From Burkholderia gladioli (GTDB lineage Bacteria > Pseudomonadota > Gammaproteobacteria > Burkholderiales > Burkholderiaceae), in the NCBI RefSeq assembly GCF_000959725.1, contig NZ_CP009323.1, positions 186,001 to 250,000 on the forward strand: DNA of 64,000 bases. The letters run 5' to 3'. Both the position numbers and the translations under genes were made by a program. Shown here one piece after another: positions 1 through 8,194 of the stretch (position 1 is its first letter; every line of letters begins with the position of its first letter). The notes beneath the pieces were generated by a model. That model made no database searches and was not told the DNA's origin. It was given only the letters and a program-made list of their open reading frames with translations.

Positions 1-537
1 AGCAGACCAAATCGACTTCTCGCGAGCCGCTGTCGATTCATCATCGATTCGCGCAGTTGGGGCGGGCCAAAAACTGGGCCAAACCCAACCGATCGCGCGC
101 GACCCGGTTCCAAGCACCACATCGTCACCGACGCCAACGGCACGCCGCTTGCCGCGATCCTGACCGGCGCGAACGTCAACGATGTCACGCAATTGCTGCC
201 GCTGATTGACGCGATTGCGCCGATTCGCGGACTGCGAGGCCACCCGCTGCAAAGACCGCGTGTGGTCTACGCCGATCGAGGATACGACTCCGAGCGACAT
301 CGACGAGCGTTGCGCAATCGCGGTATTGAGCCGGTGATCGCCAGGCGCCGTACCGAACACGGCAGCGGCCTTGGCAAATATCGCTGGGTCGTTGAACGCA
401 CGCATGCTTGGCTGCATCACTTCCGTCGCCTCCGTATTCGTTTCGAGCGACGTGCGGACATTCACGGCGCGTTCCTCAAACTCGGTTGCTGCCTGATCTG
501 CTGGAATACCCTTCGGCGCGTCGAGCAGCCTTTATGA
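1..537 (+). mobile_element. IS5-family transposase, 3' part with a -1 frame change
   Basis: DDE transposase of the two-frame IS5 type, cut by the left window edge. Positions 32-73 read VDSSSIRAVGAGQK in one frame. After the A5 run at 69-73 the reading continues one base back as TGPNPTDRARPGSKHH and stays open to the stop at 535-537. Family landmarks are YADRGYDS, probably carrying a catalytic Asp, and the C-terminal YRWVVERTHAWLHHFRRL segment with the catalytic Glu. The frame change at an A run fits either programmed frameshifting, known in some IS5 subgroups, or a one-base loss. The bases just after the stop (about 536-549, ending CCGTCTCT) may be the right terminal repeat. Confidence 0.8.
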
Positions 538-589
538 AACCGTCTCTTAGAAGAGATGGATGCTTCGGCTGGATAGTGCATGACTAGCG

Positions 590-1131
590 TTATCCGTGCC
601 ATTCCCTGCTGAGCATCGCGTACCGATGCTCGTCATGCCACACACCGTGTACAAGCATGCTTTCGCGCGTCGTCCCTTCACGACGCATGCCCAAACGCTC
701 CATCAAGCGGATGGATTCAGTATTTTGTGTACTTGCGTTCGAGGTGATGCGATGCAAGCGACGCTCTCTCTGAAAGCGAACTCGATTAGCCATTTTGCCG
801 CTTCGGTCGCATAACCTTGACCACAAAAAGCCCGATTTAGCGACCAACCGATATCACAAGTCTGCTTGCTGCCAGATTCGATATACATTCCGACCTCTCC
901 GATCATGCCCCTGCTCTCCCTCAGTTCCATGGCGAACATGAGCCAGCAATTGTCGGCATCAGGGGTAAGCTCGGCCTGTTTCGCCAGAAACGTCAGCGCC
1001 TCGGCATGAGGCATCCGCTCAATCGGCTGCAGGCGCATGTTCTCATGGGCGTTCCGATAGGCTAAAAAAGCATGCAGGTCTTCTTGGCTTGGCCGGCGAA
1101 TGACAAGCCGATCTGTGTACACAGGATTCAT
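590..1131 (-). pseudogene. GNAT-family N-acetyltransferase, frameshifted
   Basis: The protein starts MNPVYTDRLVIRRPSQEDL at 1131, preceded by an AAGAAAAG Shine-Dalgarno-like stretch, and shows the RimJ/RimL-type GNAT pattern with GQGYATEAAKWLIEFAF. It then loses frame at a (CT)4 run on the + strand (764-771). Removing one CT unit restores HRITSNASTQNTESIRLMERLGMRREG, the normal end of acetyl-CoA binding motif A and motif B, and the reading continues to a stop at 590. I therefore read one gene broken by a dinucleotide insertion. GNAT proteins of this kind acetylate amino groups of small molecules or protein N-termini; the substrate cannot be told. It is outside the mutS-associated element. Confidence 0.8.
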
Positions 1132-1452
1132 CTTTTCTTGATTTGATTTTGGATTGCTTTCATCCGTACTGCGATGCCTGGCGCTAACCGTTGCTACAGG
1201 CTCCAGAACTGTGACAGGGCCGACCAGGCCGGGCTGTCGATTGTCGACCATTCCCGGGCGACTGTCGAATGTCTCGAGGTAGCCGTCACCAGCGTGCGTA
1301 CCTCGCCGCTCGTCGGTTTGACATCCAGTCCGACGAGAACGTGGCTGCTTTTCTCAGAATCGAAGCGTACGCGCCGAATTTCCACGAGAAGCCGGCGACA
1401 CGAGCTTGGCTGACCCAGCCCGGCCGCTCGGCCGACGAACGATTCCGCGATC
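1132..1452. other. Region without a recognisable gene
   Basis: About 320 bases between the GNAT pseudogene and the phage remnant. Several frames are open on both strands, as expected for GC-rich DNA, but none has a good start, a Shine-Dalgarno sequence or a family I recognise. It may be decayed mobile DNA like its right neighbour. Confidence 0.5.
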
Positions 1453-1735
1453 ACGCTCCTCGGCTTGCGACCGCGTCCACAGCAGCCTCACGTCCTCGCG
1501 TACCGATTCCGAGCGCACGCGCATCTCGGCGAATCCGCGATCGAGATCCGCGAACGGCTGCACCGATCGCATCTGCTGCGTGAGCGTGGCGGTCTGTATC
1601 GCCTTTTCGGCGGACAGATCGGCCCGGCCGCGCATCGTCAGGCGGCTCGTCGACGTGTGCCGGGTATGCGTTTCCGGCACCGACGTAGCCGCCGCCTCGA
1701 GGCAGCACGATCAACTCGCCAACGCTCTCACTCAC
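1453..1735 (-). pseudogene. Scrambled remnant of prophage tail and lysis-region genes
   Basis: Positions 1453 to about 1600 closely match the prophage coiled-coil gene near 14,661-14,845, with an internal loss between two ACCGATCGC repeats. The match then jumps at the shared TTTTCGG to the late-control protein D gene near 15,131-15,225, and again to near 15,469-15,491 (GGCAGCACGATCA). All pieces keep the same strand and order but have lost about 0.6 kb in total and all coding capacity. The piece lies outside the present attL, so it is best read as what is left of an older, related prophage at the same site. Confidence 0.75.
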
Positions 1736-1822
1736 CCCCGCCACCCGGCCAAAAGACCAACTCCGCGCCCCTTCCCCGGCCCACTGGTAAACTCCCCCGC
1801 TAAAGCAACTTCTCCCGGCCAA

Positions 1823-1894
1823 ATGAGCACGCAATCCACCGACGTCACGACCAACCACACGCCCATGATGCAGCAGTATCAGTGCATTATTTGA
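1823..1894 (+). pseudogene. mutS: Displaced 5' end of mutS
   Basis: The ATG at 1823 opens [19 protein letters not shown], then QCII and a stop at 1892-1894. HTPMMQQY is the conserved N-terminal motif of MutS and is followed in intact proteins by LRIK, which is exactly what follows the same DNA at 46,123. This is therefore read as the native start of mutS, separated from its gene by the inserted DNA. Whatever promoter lies upstream of 1823 would now make only a 23-residue peptide. Confidence 0.85.
1855..1878 (+). other. attL candidate (24-bp core shared with mutS)
   Basis: These 24 bases, starting CCACACGCCC and ending GCAGCAGTA, are identical to 46,099-46,122. Bases on either side differ, as expected for a site-specific crossover. 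The core encodes HTPMMQQ of MutS, so the integrase target appears to be the most conserved part of the mutS 5' end rather than a tRNA gene. Confidence 0.8.
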
Positions 1895-2137
1895 CAAGGC
1901 CCTGCACACAAACCTACGCCGAGACCTACGCCAGCCCTTTCCACGACGGGCCGTTATAGACTCCATTGCAGTCATTTGGATTTCGGTTGTCGACGTCTGC
2001 TTCTCAGCGGCCGTGGTCCGCAGATTGCAACGAACATCTGGTGCGGACAAACGAACGCGCAAATGGGTTTGGGACTAAAACTGCCGGAGGAATTTGTGGC
2101 TTGATAAAGAGTCTGATCTACCAGCCCTGTCCCCAGC
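1895..2137. other. Non-coding left end of the element
   Basis: After the arm sites I see no gene up to the end of the RES-domain gene at 2138. A small relic of unknown origin may be present. Confidence 0.4.
1910..1933 (+). promoter_or_regulatory. int: Integrase arm-type sites (left end)
   Basis: Two direct copies of ACCTACGCC, at 1912-1920 and 1924-1932, lie about 35-55 bp from the att core. The same motif occurs three times in front of the integrase gene at 45,884-45,956. That distribution, both ends of one element, is typical of arm-type integrase binding sites. Assignment is by pattern only. Confidence 0.6.
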
Positions 2138-3586
2138 TTAGAACTCAGGTTCTCGCTTCTCTAGGCGGTGGCGACTCACGGCAAACCGGGTGCTGTAAAC
2201 CTTAACTGAGTTCACGTGATGCACCTCCACCGAGGCAAGATCGACGCGCAAAGCAGTCTCGCGATAGTCGTCATCACCGCCGTAGGAAAGGCCTAAATGC
2301 GGAACAGAGCCGGTTAGGCTGTCCATTGCATCTTTCTGCCCGGGTAGTTTCGCCTTCGGTACGACTTCGCTCACCCCGTAGTCAATCTCCCATCCATCCT
2401 CGGTTCCATAGCCAGTATGCACGTCGATCTCGGCACCCTTGGGAAGTTCAATGGCTTCCACACGCGCTGCTTTGTGAAAGAGCACGACATTGCTCCCCCG
2501 CTTAGATTGTGCTGAACGAAAAATGATGCCGTCGAACCTCGGCTCGTTCTCGGTAGCAAGAAAGTCAGCAATGGCCTGCGTCGCAAGGTAATCGAAGGCC
2601 TCGTCATTCGGCATCACTGCGCGCGTCATGAGTAGTCCAAGGGACCGAAGAAAGGCAACGCGTTCGAGGCGGCCCTTCAGAGATGGATCGAAAATGCTGC
2701 CCCCGTCTTGGACATCATCAAGGGCGGTGAGGTCGAGAAGGCGCAAGGGGCGCGTGATAGCGAACTTCGCGACGACAACCTTGCACCCCACCGGAGGGCG
2801 CACTTCGGCCAGTGCCACGGATGCACTAGTGGCTCCATAGAAAACCGAGATACCGCGCGCGTTCATCCGGCCTGAGTTGGCAAACTGAGTCGGAGGCGAC
2901 CCTAGATGCATGTCGGGACGACACAGTGCCTCTTCGAGCTTGTCTTCAGATTGAAAAACGCGGGCGCGATATAGGTGAGTGAGCCTGCGGGTGGGACCGG
3001 CACTCACGGCAAGCGGATGACGCGGCCTGGTCTTGAGCACGTCAATGCTCCCGAATATCCGCGCGAGAAGTTCTGAGGCAGAACGGCTGAAAAATCGGGC
3101 CTCAGTCTTGAGGGATCGCTCAAAATTTCGCCACTCGTCATGCCAGCCCTGAGCGCTTGCGCTTTTCTCCTCGTAATACGTGTCGGATGAGAACTCAGTC
3201 TCCTCGCCCATGGTCATTGCATCGAAGTCGCCGTGCCGGTCATCGAGAATTTCAAGGACGTCCTCCGCAGCTTCCCGAGGAATAACAGCAGCCTCTTCGA
3301 TAGCGTCAAGCACCGGTTGGCCTTCGCGCTCCCACTCGTAGTCAGACTCGCGATCCGACAGTAGGCATTGCTGCCATGAGGTCGGCTGATTGGGTGTGCA
3401 GATGTAATGATCGTCGAAAGCAGACTCTATACGGTCCGCCAATTCCTCGATGGAAATGCAGACCCGCATCTGCCCACAGTAGGCGCACTCCTCAGGCTTG
3501 CCGTCCTTCTCGATTGCCGTTGAAAGGTAGGACTCTGCGGTACACTGAAAGCAAATGTGCTTCTGATCGTCACCGTCATCATTCAT
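2138..3586 (-). CDS. RES-domain protein with HEPN/RES N-terminal zinc domain
   Basis: 482 residues. The N-terminus carries two CxxC pairs (Cys12/15 and Cys33/36, KHICFQC and EECAYC) followed by IEELADRIESAF, the layout of the domain named HEPN/RES N-terminal domain 1. The C-terminal half is a RES domain: LYRARVF (Arg), ALAEVRPP (Glu) and SAQSKRGSNVVLF (Ser) supply the three residues that name the family. RES proteins studied as toxins degrade NAD+. I chose the ATG at 3586 over a TTG at 3613. It sits 84 bp downstream of the HNH gene on the same strand. No antitoxin-like gene (Xre-MbcA type) is adjacent, so a toxin-antitoxin role is not supported; a defence role is an inference from context. 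Confidence 0.75.
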   Translation of the reverse strand: MNDDGDDQKHICFQCTAESYLSTAIEKDGKPEECAYCGQMRVCISIEELADRIESAFDDHYICTPNQPTSWQQCLLSDRESDYEWEREGQPVLDAIEEAAVIPREAAEDVLEILDDRHGDFDAMTMGEETEFSSDTYYEEKSASAQGWHDEWRNFERSLKTEARFFSRSASELLARIFGSIDVLKTRPRHPLAVSAGPTRRLTHLYRARVFQSEDKLEEALCRPDMHLGSPPTQFANSGRMNARGISVFYGATSASVALAEVRPPVGCKVVVAKFAITRPLRLLDLTALDDVQDGGSIFDPSLKGRLERVAFLRSLGLLMTRAVMPNDEAFDYLATQAIADFLATENEPRFDGIIFRSAQSKRGSNVVLFHKAARVEAIELPKGAEIDVHTGYGTEDGWEIDYGVSEVVPKAKLPGQKDAMDSLTGSVPHLGLSYGGDDDYRETALRVDLASVEVHHVNSVKVYSTRFAVSRHRLEKREPEF

Positions 3587-3669
3587 GCCGTTTGATACCT
3601 CTAGGTTCAGCAAGTACTGTCAGCTCTTGATCACAGCCGTCGTTCACTTGCCGATATCAATAGATGTGA

Positions 3670-4788
3670 TTAATCATCATCGCTTATATCGCCGGAGTAC
3701 ATAGCAGTGAGTAGCGGAAAGGTTACGTCAATACCTTTACTGACAAGTGCATCCCTTCTCTTAGCAAAAAGTGCCAGAAGAATCTGCTTTTTGTCCTTTG
3801 CATGCCCGTAATGCAATAGACGATGACACGTTGGACACAAAGCGATGATGTTTGCTTTGACATCCAGGCTATAAGACGAATCCCTCTGATGTTTCATCGG
3901 AACCAGGTGATGCGCTTCCACGTACTGGTTGCTGGTGCTACGCGAAGTGAAAGTGATGTGTGACGAGTCAACTTCGCATTTAAAGCCTGCGGCTCTAAAC
4001 GCAGACGCCGATTTGCGAGGGTTGCGCTTATACCGCGGGCTGGATCCAACAATCGGCATCGGAGCAGGTGGTACTGGCTCAGGTCCGTCGGTCTCGATGG
4101 ACTCTGTGCCAATTTCGGACGCTCGGCGCGCTGCTTCGTTTGCATCCTCCTGAAAATCCGACTCCGTTGCAGGCATAAGCTCATGCAGACCTACTCCGCA
4201 TTTCTCGTAGAGCTTTGAGTATGCGGTCAGCAACACATGCAGATCATCTATGATCTGCTGAAATGACGGAAGATTTGACGCAATGTATCGGAAGGAAAGA
4301 ATCGCGCAATCCTCGTAGCCGCGCCCAAGACCTCCAGACGCTGCAAGGTCAATTTTCCCTCGCACTGCATGAACTGGACTATCTATGTAGTCAAGTGCTC
4401 TTCGCGCAGTCTCGCCTGCCTTGCGTCTCGCAATTCGATTAGCGGCATAGACTTGCGTATAGGACGTGAATCCCTGATTGAGCGAGAGGCAGCAGGACTT
4501 CATATCCTCAGCGAAAAGTAGGACGATGTAATACCCTTGCTGAGCCGTGGAGGTGATGCGTTTATCGAAGACCCCAACCCATGGGCACATCGACATATTC
4601 CCTGCGCCGTAAGACCCCTCGATCTTGTAGTGGTCGAGATTGAAACCGAGGGCAGCTACTGCGCTTGCGAAGAAAGTTGGGATTTCAACGGCTATCGCGT
4701 GCTGCTCCGGTGTGCTAGGAGCGAATGCCCTACTGTTTAGTGCGCGTGAAGATAGGTAGTTATCCAATACAACTTTCAGCTGTTCCAT
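3670..4788 (-). CDS. McrB N-terminal-like domain fused to HNH endonuclease (type IV restriction-like)
   Basis: About 372 residues. The N-terminal half has the DUF3578/MrcB_N pattern (GSYGAGNMSMCPWVGVF, then YYIVLLFAEDMKSCCLSLNQG), a domain that in McrB-type enzymes reads modified DNA. After a proline-rich linker (PEPVPPAPMP) comes an HNH nuclease: VEAHHLVPM, then NIIALCPTCHRLLHYG. This architecture is found in modification-dependent restriction proteins that cut incoming methylated DNA. The ATG at 4788 is preferred to a TTG at 4818, though neither has a clear ribosome site. It is probably co-transcribed with the RES gene. Base composition is more AT-rich than the core genome. Confidence 0.75.
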   Translation of the reverse strand: MEQLKVVLDNYLSSRALNSRAFAPSTPEQHAIAVEIPTFFASAVAALGFNLDHYKIEGSYGAGNMSMCPWVGVFDKRITSTAQQGYYIVLLFAEDMKSCCLSLNQGFTSYTQVYAANRIARRKAGETARRALDYIDSPVHAVRGKIDLAASGGLGRGYEDCAILSFRYIASNLPSFQQIIDDLHVLLTAYSKLYEKCGVGLHELMPATESDFQEDANEAARRASEIGTESIETDGPEPVPPAPMPIVGSSPRYKRNPRKSASAFRAAGFKCEVDSSHITFTSRSTSNQYVEAHHLVPMKHQRDSSYSLDVKANIIALCPTCHRLLHYGHAKDKKQILLALFAKRRDALVSKGIDVTFPLLTAMYSGDISDDD

Positions 4789-5387
4789 TGTCGCGGATGA
4801 GATATGGCGAGCGCTCAATTGTCAGCAATCTTGCCCACTATGTCGAGCGATAGATATGCCCACCGGCTGCCGTTCACAGGCGGCTAGCCCGGACTTCCAG
4901 TCGCTCGTTTCAGGCGCTGGCAAACTCGCGGCCCAAAGCAACTTTCCACGTGCACATGAACACGCATCCCATCACACCATCTACAACTGTAACGCCGGTG
5001 ATACAGTAGCGCCACTAGCTCATCTGACAAGGCCCATAGCACAAAACTGCACCAAGCCCTACGCCTCCCCTTTCAGCGACGGGCCGCTACCGATTCATTT
5101 CTGCCGAGCGAGCCTATGTCCTTTCAATGGAAATTTGAAGGGTACTCCAACCGTTTGTTAGAGCAACTCGCACGTTTTTGCACGGTCGTTGGGAGCATGC
5201 TAAGTCTCTACATCAGCGATCTAGAGACGGTCGATTCAGAACCGTAAACGCTTCCGAAAGCATAGTTGCAACATAGTGTAAAATTTCTCTTGCACACGCC
5301 CTTTTGTCTGACTAGTATCATCACCCGAACGACCAGATTAAAAAGTGGGGTTTGCAAGTAAATTGCGCAATACAATTGAGAAGAAAA
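4789..5387. other. Intergenic block with mutS leader copy B
   Basis: Copy B of the leader repeat spans about 4914-5094. It reads CTGGCAAACTC, AAAGCAACTTT at 4935-4945, and an ATG at 4956 followed by AAC ACG CAT and a decayed core ending GTGATACAGTAG. TGACAAGGCCC and CCCTACGCC follow. The rest (5095-5387) holds a possible 43-codon reading frame and the AT-rich upstream region of the ATPase gene. Confidence 0.6.
5116..5247 (+). CDS. Possible small ORF next to leader copy B
   Basis: ATG at 5116 opens a 43-residue frame beginning MSFQWKFEGYSNRLLEQL and ending ETVDSEP. There is no convincing ribosome site and no family I recognise. It lies where an element would carry its left-end genes and may be a relic. 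Low confidence. Confidence 0.25.
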   Translation: MSFQWKFEGYSNRLLEQLARFCTVVGSMLSLYISDLETVDSEP

Positions 5388-6764
5388 ATGGATAAAACAC
5401 TGACTTTAATTGGCTTCAGAATTAACGAATTATTCGGAAGCTTAAATCACAACGTAGAACTTAAGGGCGGGGTTACCTTTGTGCACGGCCCCAATGGATG
5501 CGGAAAGACCACAACGCTTTTAATAGTAGAGACAATTCTTAAAAATAAGCTTTCAGACCTTGTAAAGATCGAATTCTCCTCCGCCGAGTTGGATTTTTCA
5601 GATAACTCGACTCTCATTGTTCGGCGCGTAGTGCGCTCTGTCACCCCCAAAAAAATTGATGCGTCAATTTCAACATCCGAGCAATCGGCGACCGACCAAG
5701 AACAAGTGGAATTGCAAGTGGCCTTAAAGCGCGGTCAGGCAATTATCGGAAAGAAGACTAACGTCCTAAATCTCGACTCACTTGATGAAATCCGGACACG
5801 ATTTCTTCACCGGCCATCCATGGTCGAGAAAGCGTTTCCATTTTTGTACCGTTTAAACCCGCGCACCTGGCGAAATAAACATACTGGAGAGGTACTCACG
5901 CTCCCGGAAGTCATCGAGACCTACTCGGATCCGCTCACCATGGAGATTCCGAAGTGGTACTTCGATCTCACTAATAAGGTGCCTGTAGGTGTCGTCCGGA
6001 CTCAACGACTATTTGATTTTCGAAACCTTGGTGATCCCGAAGAACGCCCGACGGTAAAAGAACTGGTGAACGTCCTATCGAATGACATTAAGGACCGCAT
6101 CAACGCCAAGATCACCGAGTCCGCAATTCAATTCCAGCGAAAAGAAAAAACCTTTCCCCATCGAATTCTAGAGGGAAGCGTTAAAGCCGGCTCCGAACAT
6201 GACTTACGAAACGCATATATCGCACTGCAGTCAAGAATAGCTGCACTCGAAGCCGTTGGATTACAAGAAAGCAGCGATAGTCTGATATTGCCAAAAATCA
6301 AACTTAACCCAACCCACAAACGAGTATTAACCCTTTATCTTTCCGACGTTAACGAAAAACTTGACGTCTTTGATGATCTTTACGTAAAGATTCAGTTAGT
6401 CACGAAATTGCTTTCCAAAAAATTTCGACGTAAAAAATTCTCAATCAACCGCCACGATGGATTTTCTATTCGATCGACAGATGGAGCCGACACCCCACTC
6501 AAACCGAGTGAGCTATCCAGCGGAGAAAAGCATCAACTTGTCATGCTTTATGAGCTTATATTCTCCGGGAAGGATAAACAGTTATATTTGATTGATGAGC
6601 CTGAAATTTCTCTTCATGTCGAATGGCAAAGACAATTTCTTGATGATCTGCAACAGATTGCAGAAAGTCGCGGGCACCAATTTGTAATTGCAACTCACTC
6701 CCCCCAGATTATTAATGGCAGGAGAGACTTGGCAGTCGGCCTTGACGGGGGTGTCGGAGAATGA
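5388..6764 (+). CDS. ariA: AAA ATPase, PARIS AriA-like
   Basis: 458 residues from the ATG at 5388, which has GAGAAGAAAA just upstream. ABC/SMC-type ATPase fold: Walker A GPNGCGKTT at residues 34-42, signature LSSGEK near 376-381, Walker B LYLIDEPE near 399-406, and a switch His in IATHSPQ near 434-440. There is no long coiled-coil insert, as in AAA_15 proteins rather than Rad50. The gene overlaps the DUF4435 gene by ATGA, the known layout of PARIS (AriA-AriB), where the ATPase holds the effector until phage anti-restriction proteins are sensed. OLD/Gabija-type pairs were considered, but the partner is DUF4435, not a helicase. Codon use is AT-rich compared with neighbours, suggesting transfer. 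Confidence 0.75.
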   Translation: MDKTLTLIGFRINELFGSLNHNVELKGGVTFVHGPNGCGKTTTLLIVETILKNKLSDLVKIEFSSAELDFSDNSTLIVRRVVRSVTPKKIDASISTSEQSATDQEQVELQVALKRGQAIIGKKTNVLNLDSLDEIRTRFLHRPSMVEKAFPFLYRLNPRTWRNKHTGEVLTLPEVIETYSDPLTMEIPKWYFDLTNKVPVGVVRTQRLFDFRNLGDPEERPTVKELVNVLSNDIKDRINAKITESAIQFQRKEKTFPHRILEGSVKAGSEHDLRNAYIALQSRIAALEAVGLQESSDSLILPKIKLNPTHKRVLTLYLSDVNEKLDVFDDLYVKIQLVTKLLSKKFRRKKFSINRHDGFSIRSTDGADTPLKPSELSSGEKHQLVMLYELIFSGKDKQLYLIDEPEISLHVEWQRQFLDDLQQIAESRGHQFVIATHSPQIINGRRDLAVGLDGGVGE

Positions 6765-7654
6765 CGACAGACATGCAAACTGACGAATGGCTTTCGCCCA
6801 GTGCGGATGATCTTTTGACAGAAGCAGCCATGCTCGCTCAGTCGGGTGCAGCCGCTATTGTTTATGTCGAAGGCAATACAGACGCCCGTCTTTTGGAGGG
6901 AATTTTTATCAAAGATATAAAAATCATTCCCGCCGGAAACTGCAATGCTGTCGAAGCGGTTGTTGAGAAGTATGATCTATTGACCGACCCAGCGAACCTT
7001 CCACACATCCTTGGATTTGCCGACAGGGACTACAAAGCGGCAAACGGCGGCCTAAAGTCATCCGCAAACATCATATATACACATTTGCGAGATATAGAGT
7101 GCGTCATGCTAAGTACGCAAGCAAAATTCCATATGATTGGCGAATATGCAAATCAAAATTTTAATCGCAAATGGAAAAAAATTGATGACTTTATGGACGA
7201 AGCGATTAAAGTCGCCCGCACCGTCGCAATTATAAGAATTTGGTCCGAAATCAACAAAAAGGGAATCAACTTCAAGACCCTCGATTTCGATAAATTTCAC
7301 GCCCCGAAAAGCAACGCCACAGATCCGGAAAAATTAGTCACTCACCTTAGAGGAGCTCAGAAATCAGGCAATATACTTAGCGAATCCTACAATAAAATTA
7401 AAGAAAAAATAAATGATCCGCTCATCATGAACCATCTTGCTCACGATCTATTGTTTTGTCGCGGACACGATATACTCGAAGTTGTGGCACTCTACTTTAA
7501 GAAAGGGTTTGGGCGCTCAGGACTTTCGTACTGTGGCGAGCTCTTGGAAAGCGCACTTCGTATCGGCGCAAAGCCACTCCTAAAGAATACGGACACATTT
7601 AAGCTTATCGGCACTTGGTTTACCGAGAGAGGGATCTCGAACGTTTTTGCATGA
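6761..7654 (+). CDS. ariB: DUF4435/TOPRIM protein, PARIS AriB-like effector
   Basis: 297 residues, translationally coupled to the ATPase (ATGA at 6761). The TOPRIM signature is visible: VYVEGNTDARLL with Glu37, then ILGFADRDY with Asp88 and Asp90. A CNAVEAV segment between them fits DUF4435. In PARIS the TOPRIM protein AriB is released on sensing an anti-restriction protein and cleaves host tRNA, stopping growth. Function here is by family and gene order. The remaining sequence is Lys/Asn-rich and low GC, like its partner. A strong hairpin follows the stop. Confidence 0.75.
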   Translation: MTTDMQTDEWLSPSADDLLTEAAMLAQSGAAAIVYVEGNTDARLLEGIFIKDIKIIPAGNCNAVEAVVEKYDLLTDPANLPHILGFADRDYKAANGGLKSSANIIYTHLRDIECVMLSTQAKFHMIGEYANQNFNRKWKKIDDFMDEAIKVARTVAIIRIWSEINKKGINFKTLDFDKFHAPKSNATDPEKLVTHLRGAQKSGNILSESYNKIKEKINDPLIMNHLAHDLLFCRGHDILEVVALYFKKGFGRSGLSYCGELLESALRIGAKPLLKNTDTFKLIGTWFTERGISNVFA

Positions 7655-7668
7655 CCACGAATTTTTAA

Positions 7669-7702
7669 ATTCGGTCGACTTGAATTGGCGAGTCGACCGA
7701 AT
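7669..7702 (+). terminator. Hairpin after the PARIS-like pair
   Basis: Perfect 12-bp inverted repeat ATTCGGTCGACT / AGTCGACCGAAT with a 10-base loop, followed by TATTGTTTATT. It lies 15 bases after the stop of the AriB-like gene. A plausible intrinsic terminator, though the T-tract is imperfect. Confidence 0.6.
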
Positions 7703-8194
7703 ATTGTTTATTAATGCAACGACCATTTCATCGTGTTGACGCCTGTCAGGCGTTTTCTGAAAAAATTTCAAGCTGCTCACGTCGACCGATAACGACTATC
7801 TGTTTGAATCGCATGCGCGAAAATCGCCGGGCAACTGCCGGGGGGAGCGCCCTCTGTCGCGAGTACTGAAAGGCCTCTCCACTGCTGAGTACTATTCCTC
7901 TTGGGCCTTTCAGAACGGCGTCAATTTTAGCCAGGCGGGGCACGCATCACCTTGTGGATCCGGCAGATTTCGGACGTGGGCCAACCGAACGAATGACAGA
8001 CTTGCGCGACGGACGGAAGGCAGCAGTTGAGCGATAGCTGGCGCTCAGCATTGCCGACAGCCGAATAGCGAACTTCGAGCGGATCCCTTCGGGCCGCTGG
8101 TAAACTCGGGATGCCAAAGCAACTTTTCCCAGGTCAAATTAGCAGGCACGCTATGTGAGTGCCTGCAACCGTTACCTCGATGAGAGGAAAAACC
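7703..8194. other. Intergenic block with mutS leader copy C
   Basis: No convincing gene. Copy C of the leader repeat lies at about 8095-8160: CGCTGGTAAACTC, then AAAGCAACTTT at 8116-8126, TCCCAGGTCAAA and ATTAGCA where copies A and B have ATG A(A/G)CA. The att core and left-arm half cannot be seen after it. Its remaining part serves as upstream region of the zinc-ribbon gene. Confidence 0.55.

Larger units (their letters stand above)
1785..1965 (+). repeat. mutS leader copy A plus element left end
   Basis: Best-preserved of three related stretches (A 1785-1965; B about 4914-5094; C about 8095-8160). A and B share, in order: CTGG(T/C)AAACTC, seven bases, AAAGCAACTT, then an ATG A(A/G)C ACG CA start, a CAG-rich core and TGACAAGGCC. 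They end with a CCTACGCC block and CGACGGGCCG. The left half resembles a mutS leader and start; the right half looks like the left end of an integrated element. C has only the leader half. Confidence 0.75.

Noticed and set aside
1194..1454. An 86-codon leftward frame between the GNAT pseudogene and the phage remnant
   Set aside because: No start site, no family; the right end is phage-remnant DNA in another frame.
7746..7943. A 65-codon leftward frame after the PARIS-like pair
   Set aside because: No ribosome site and no similarity; lies in a gap with a decayed mutS leader.
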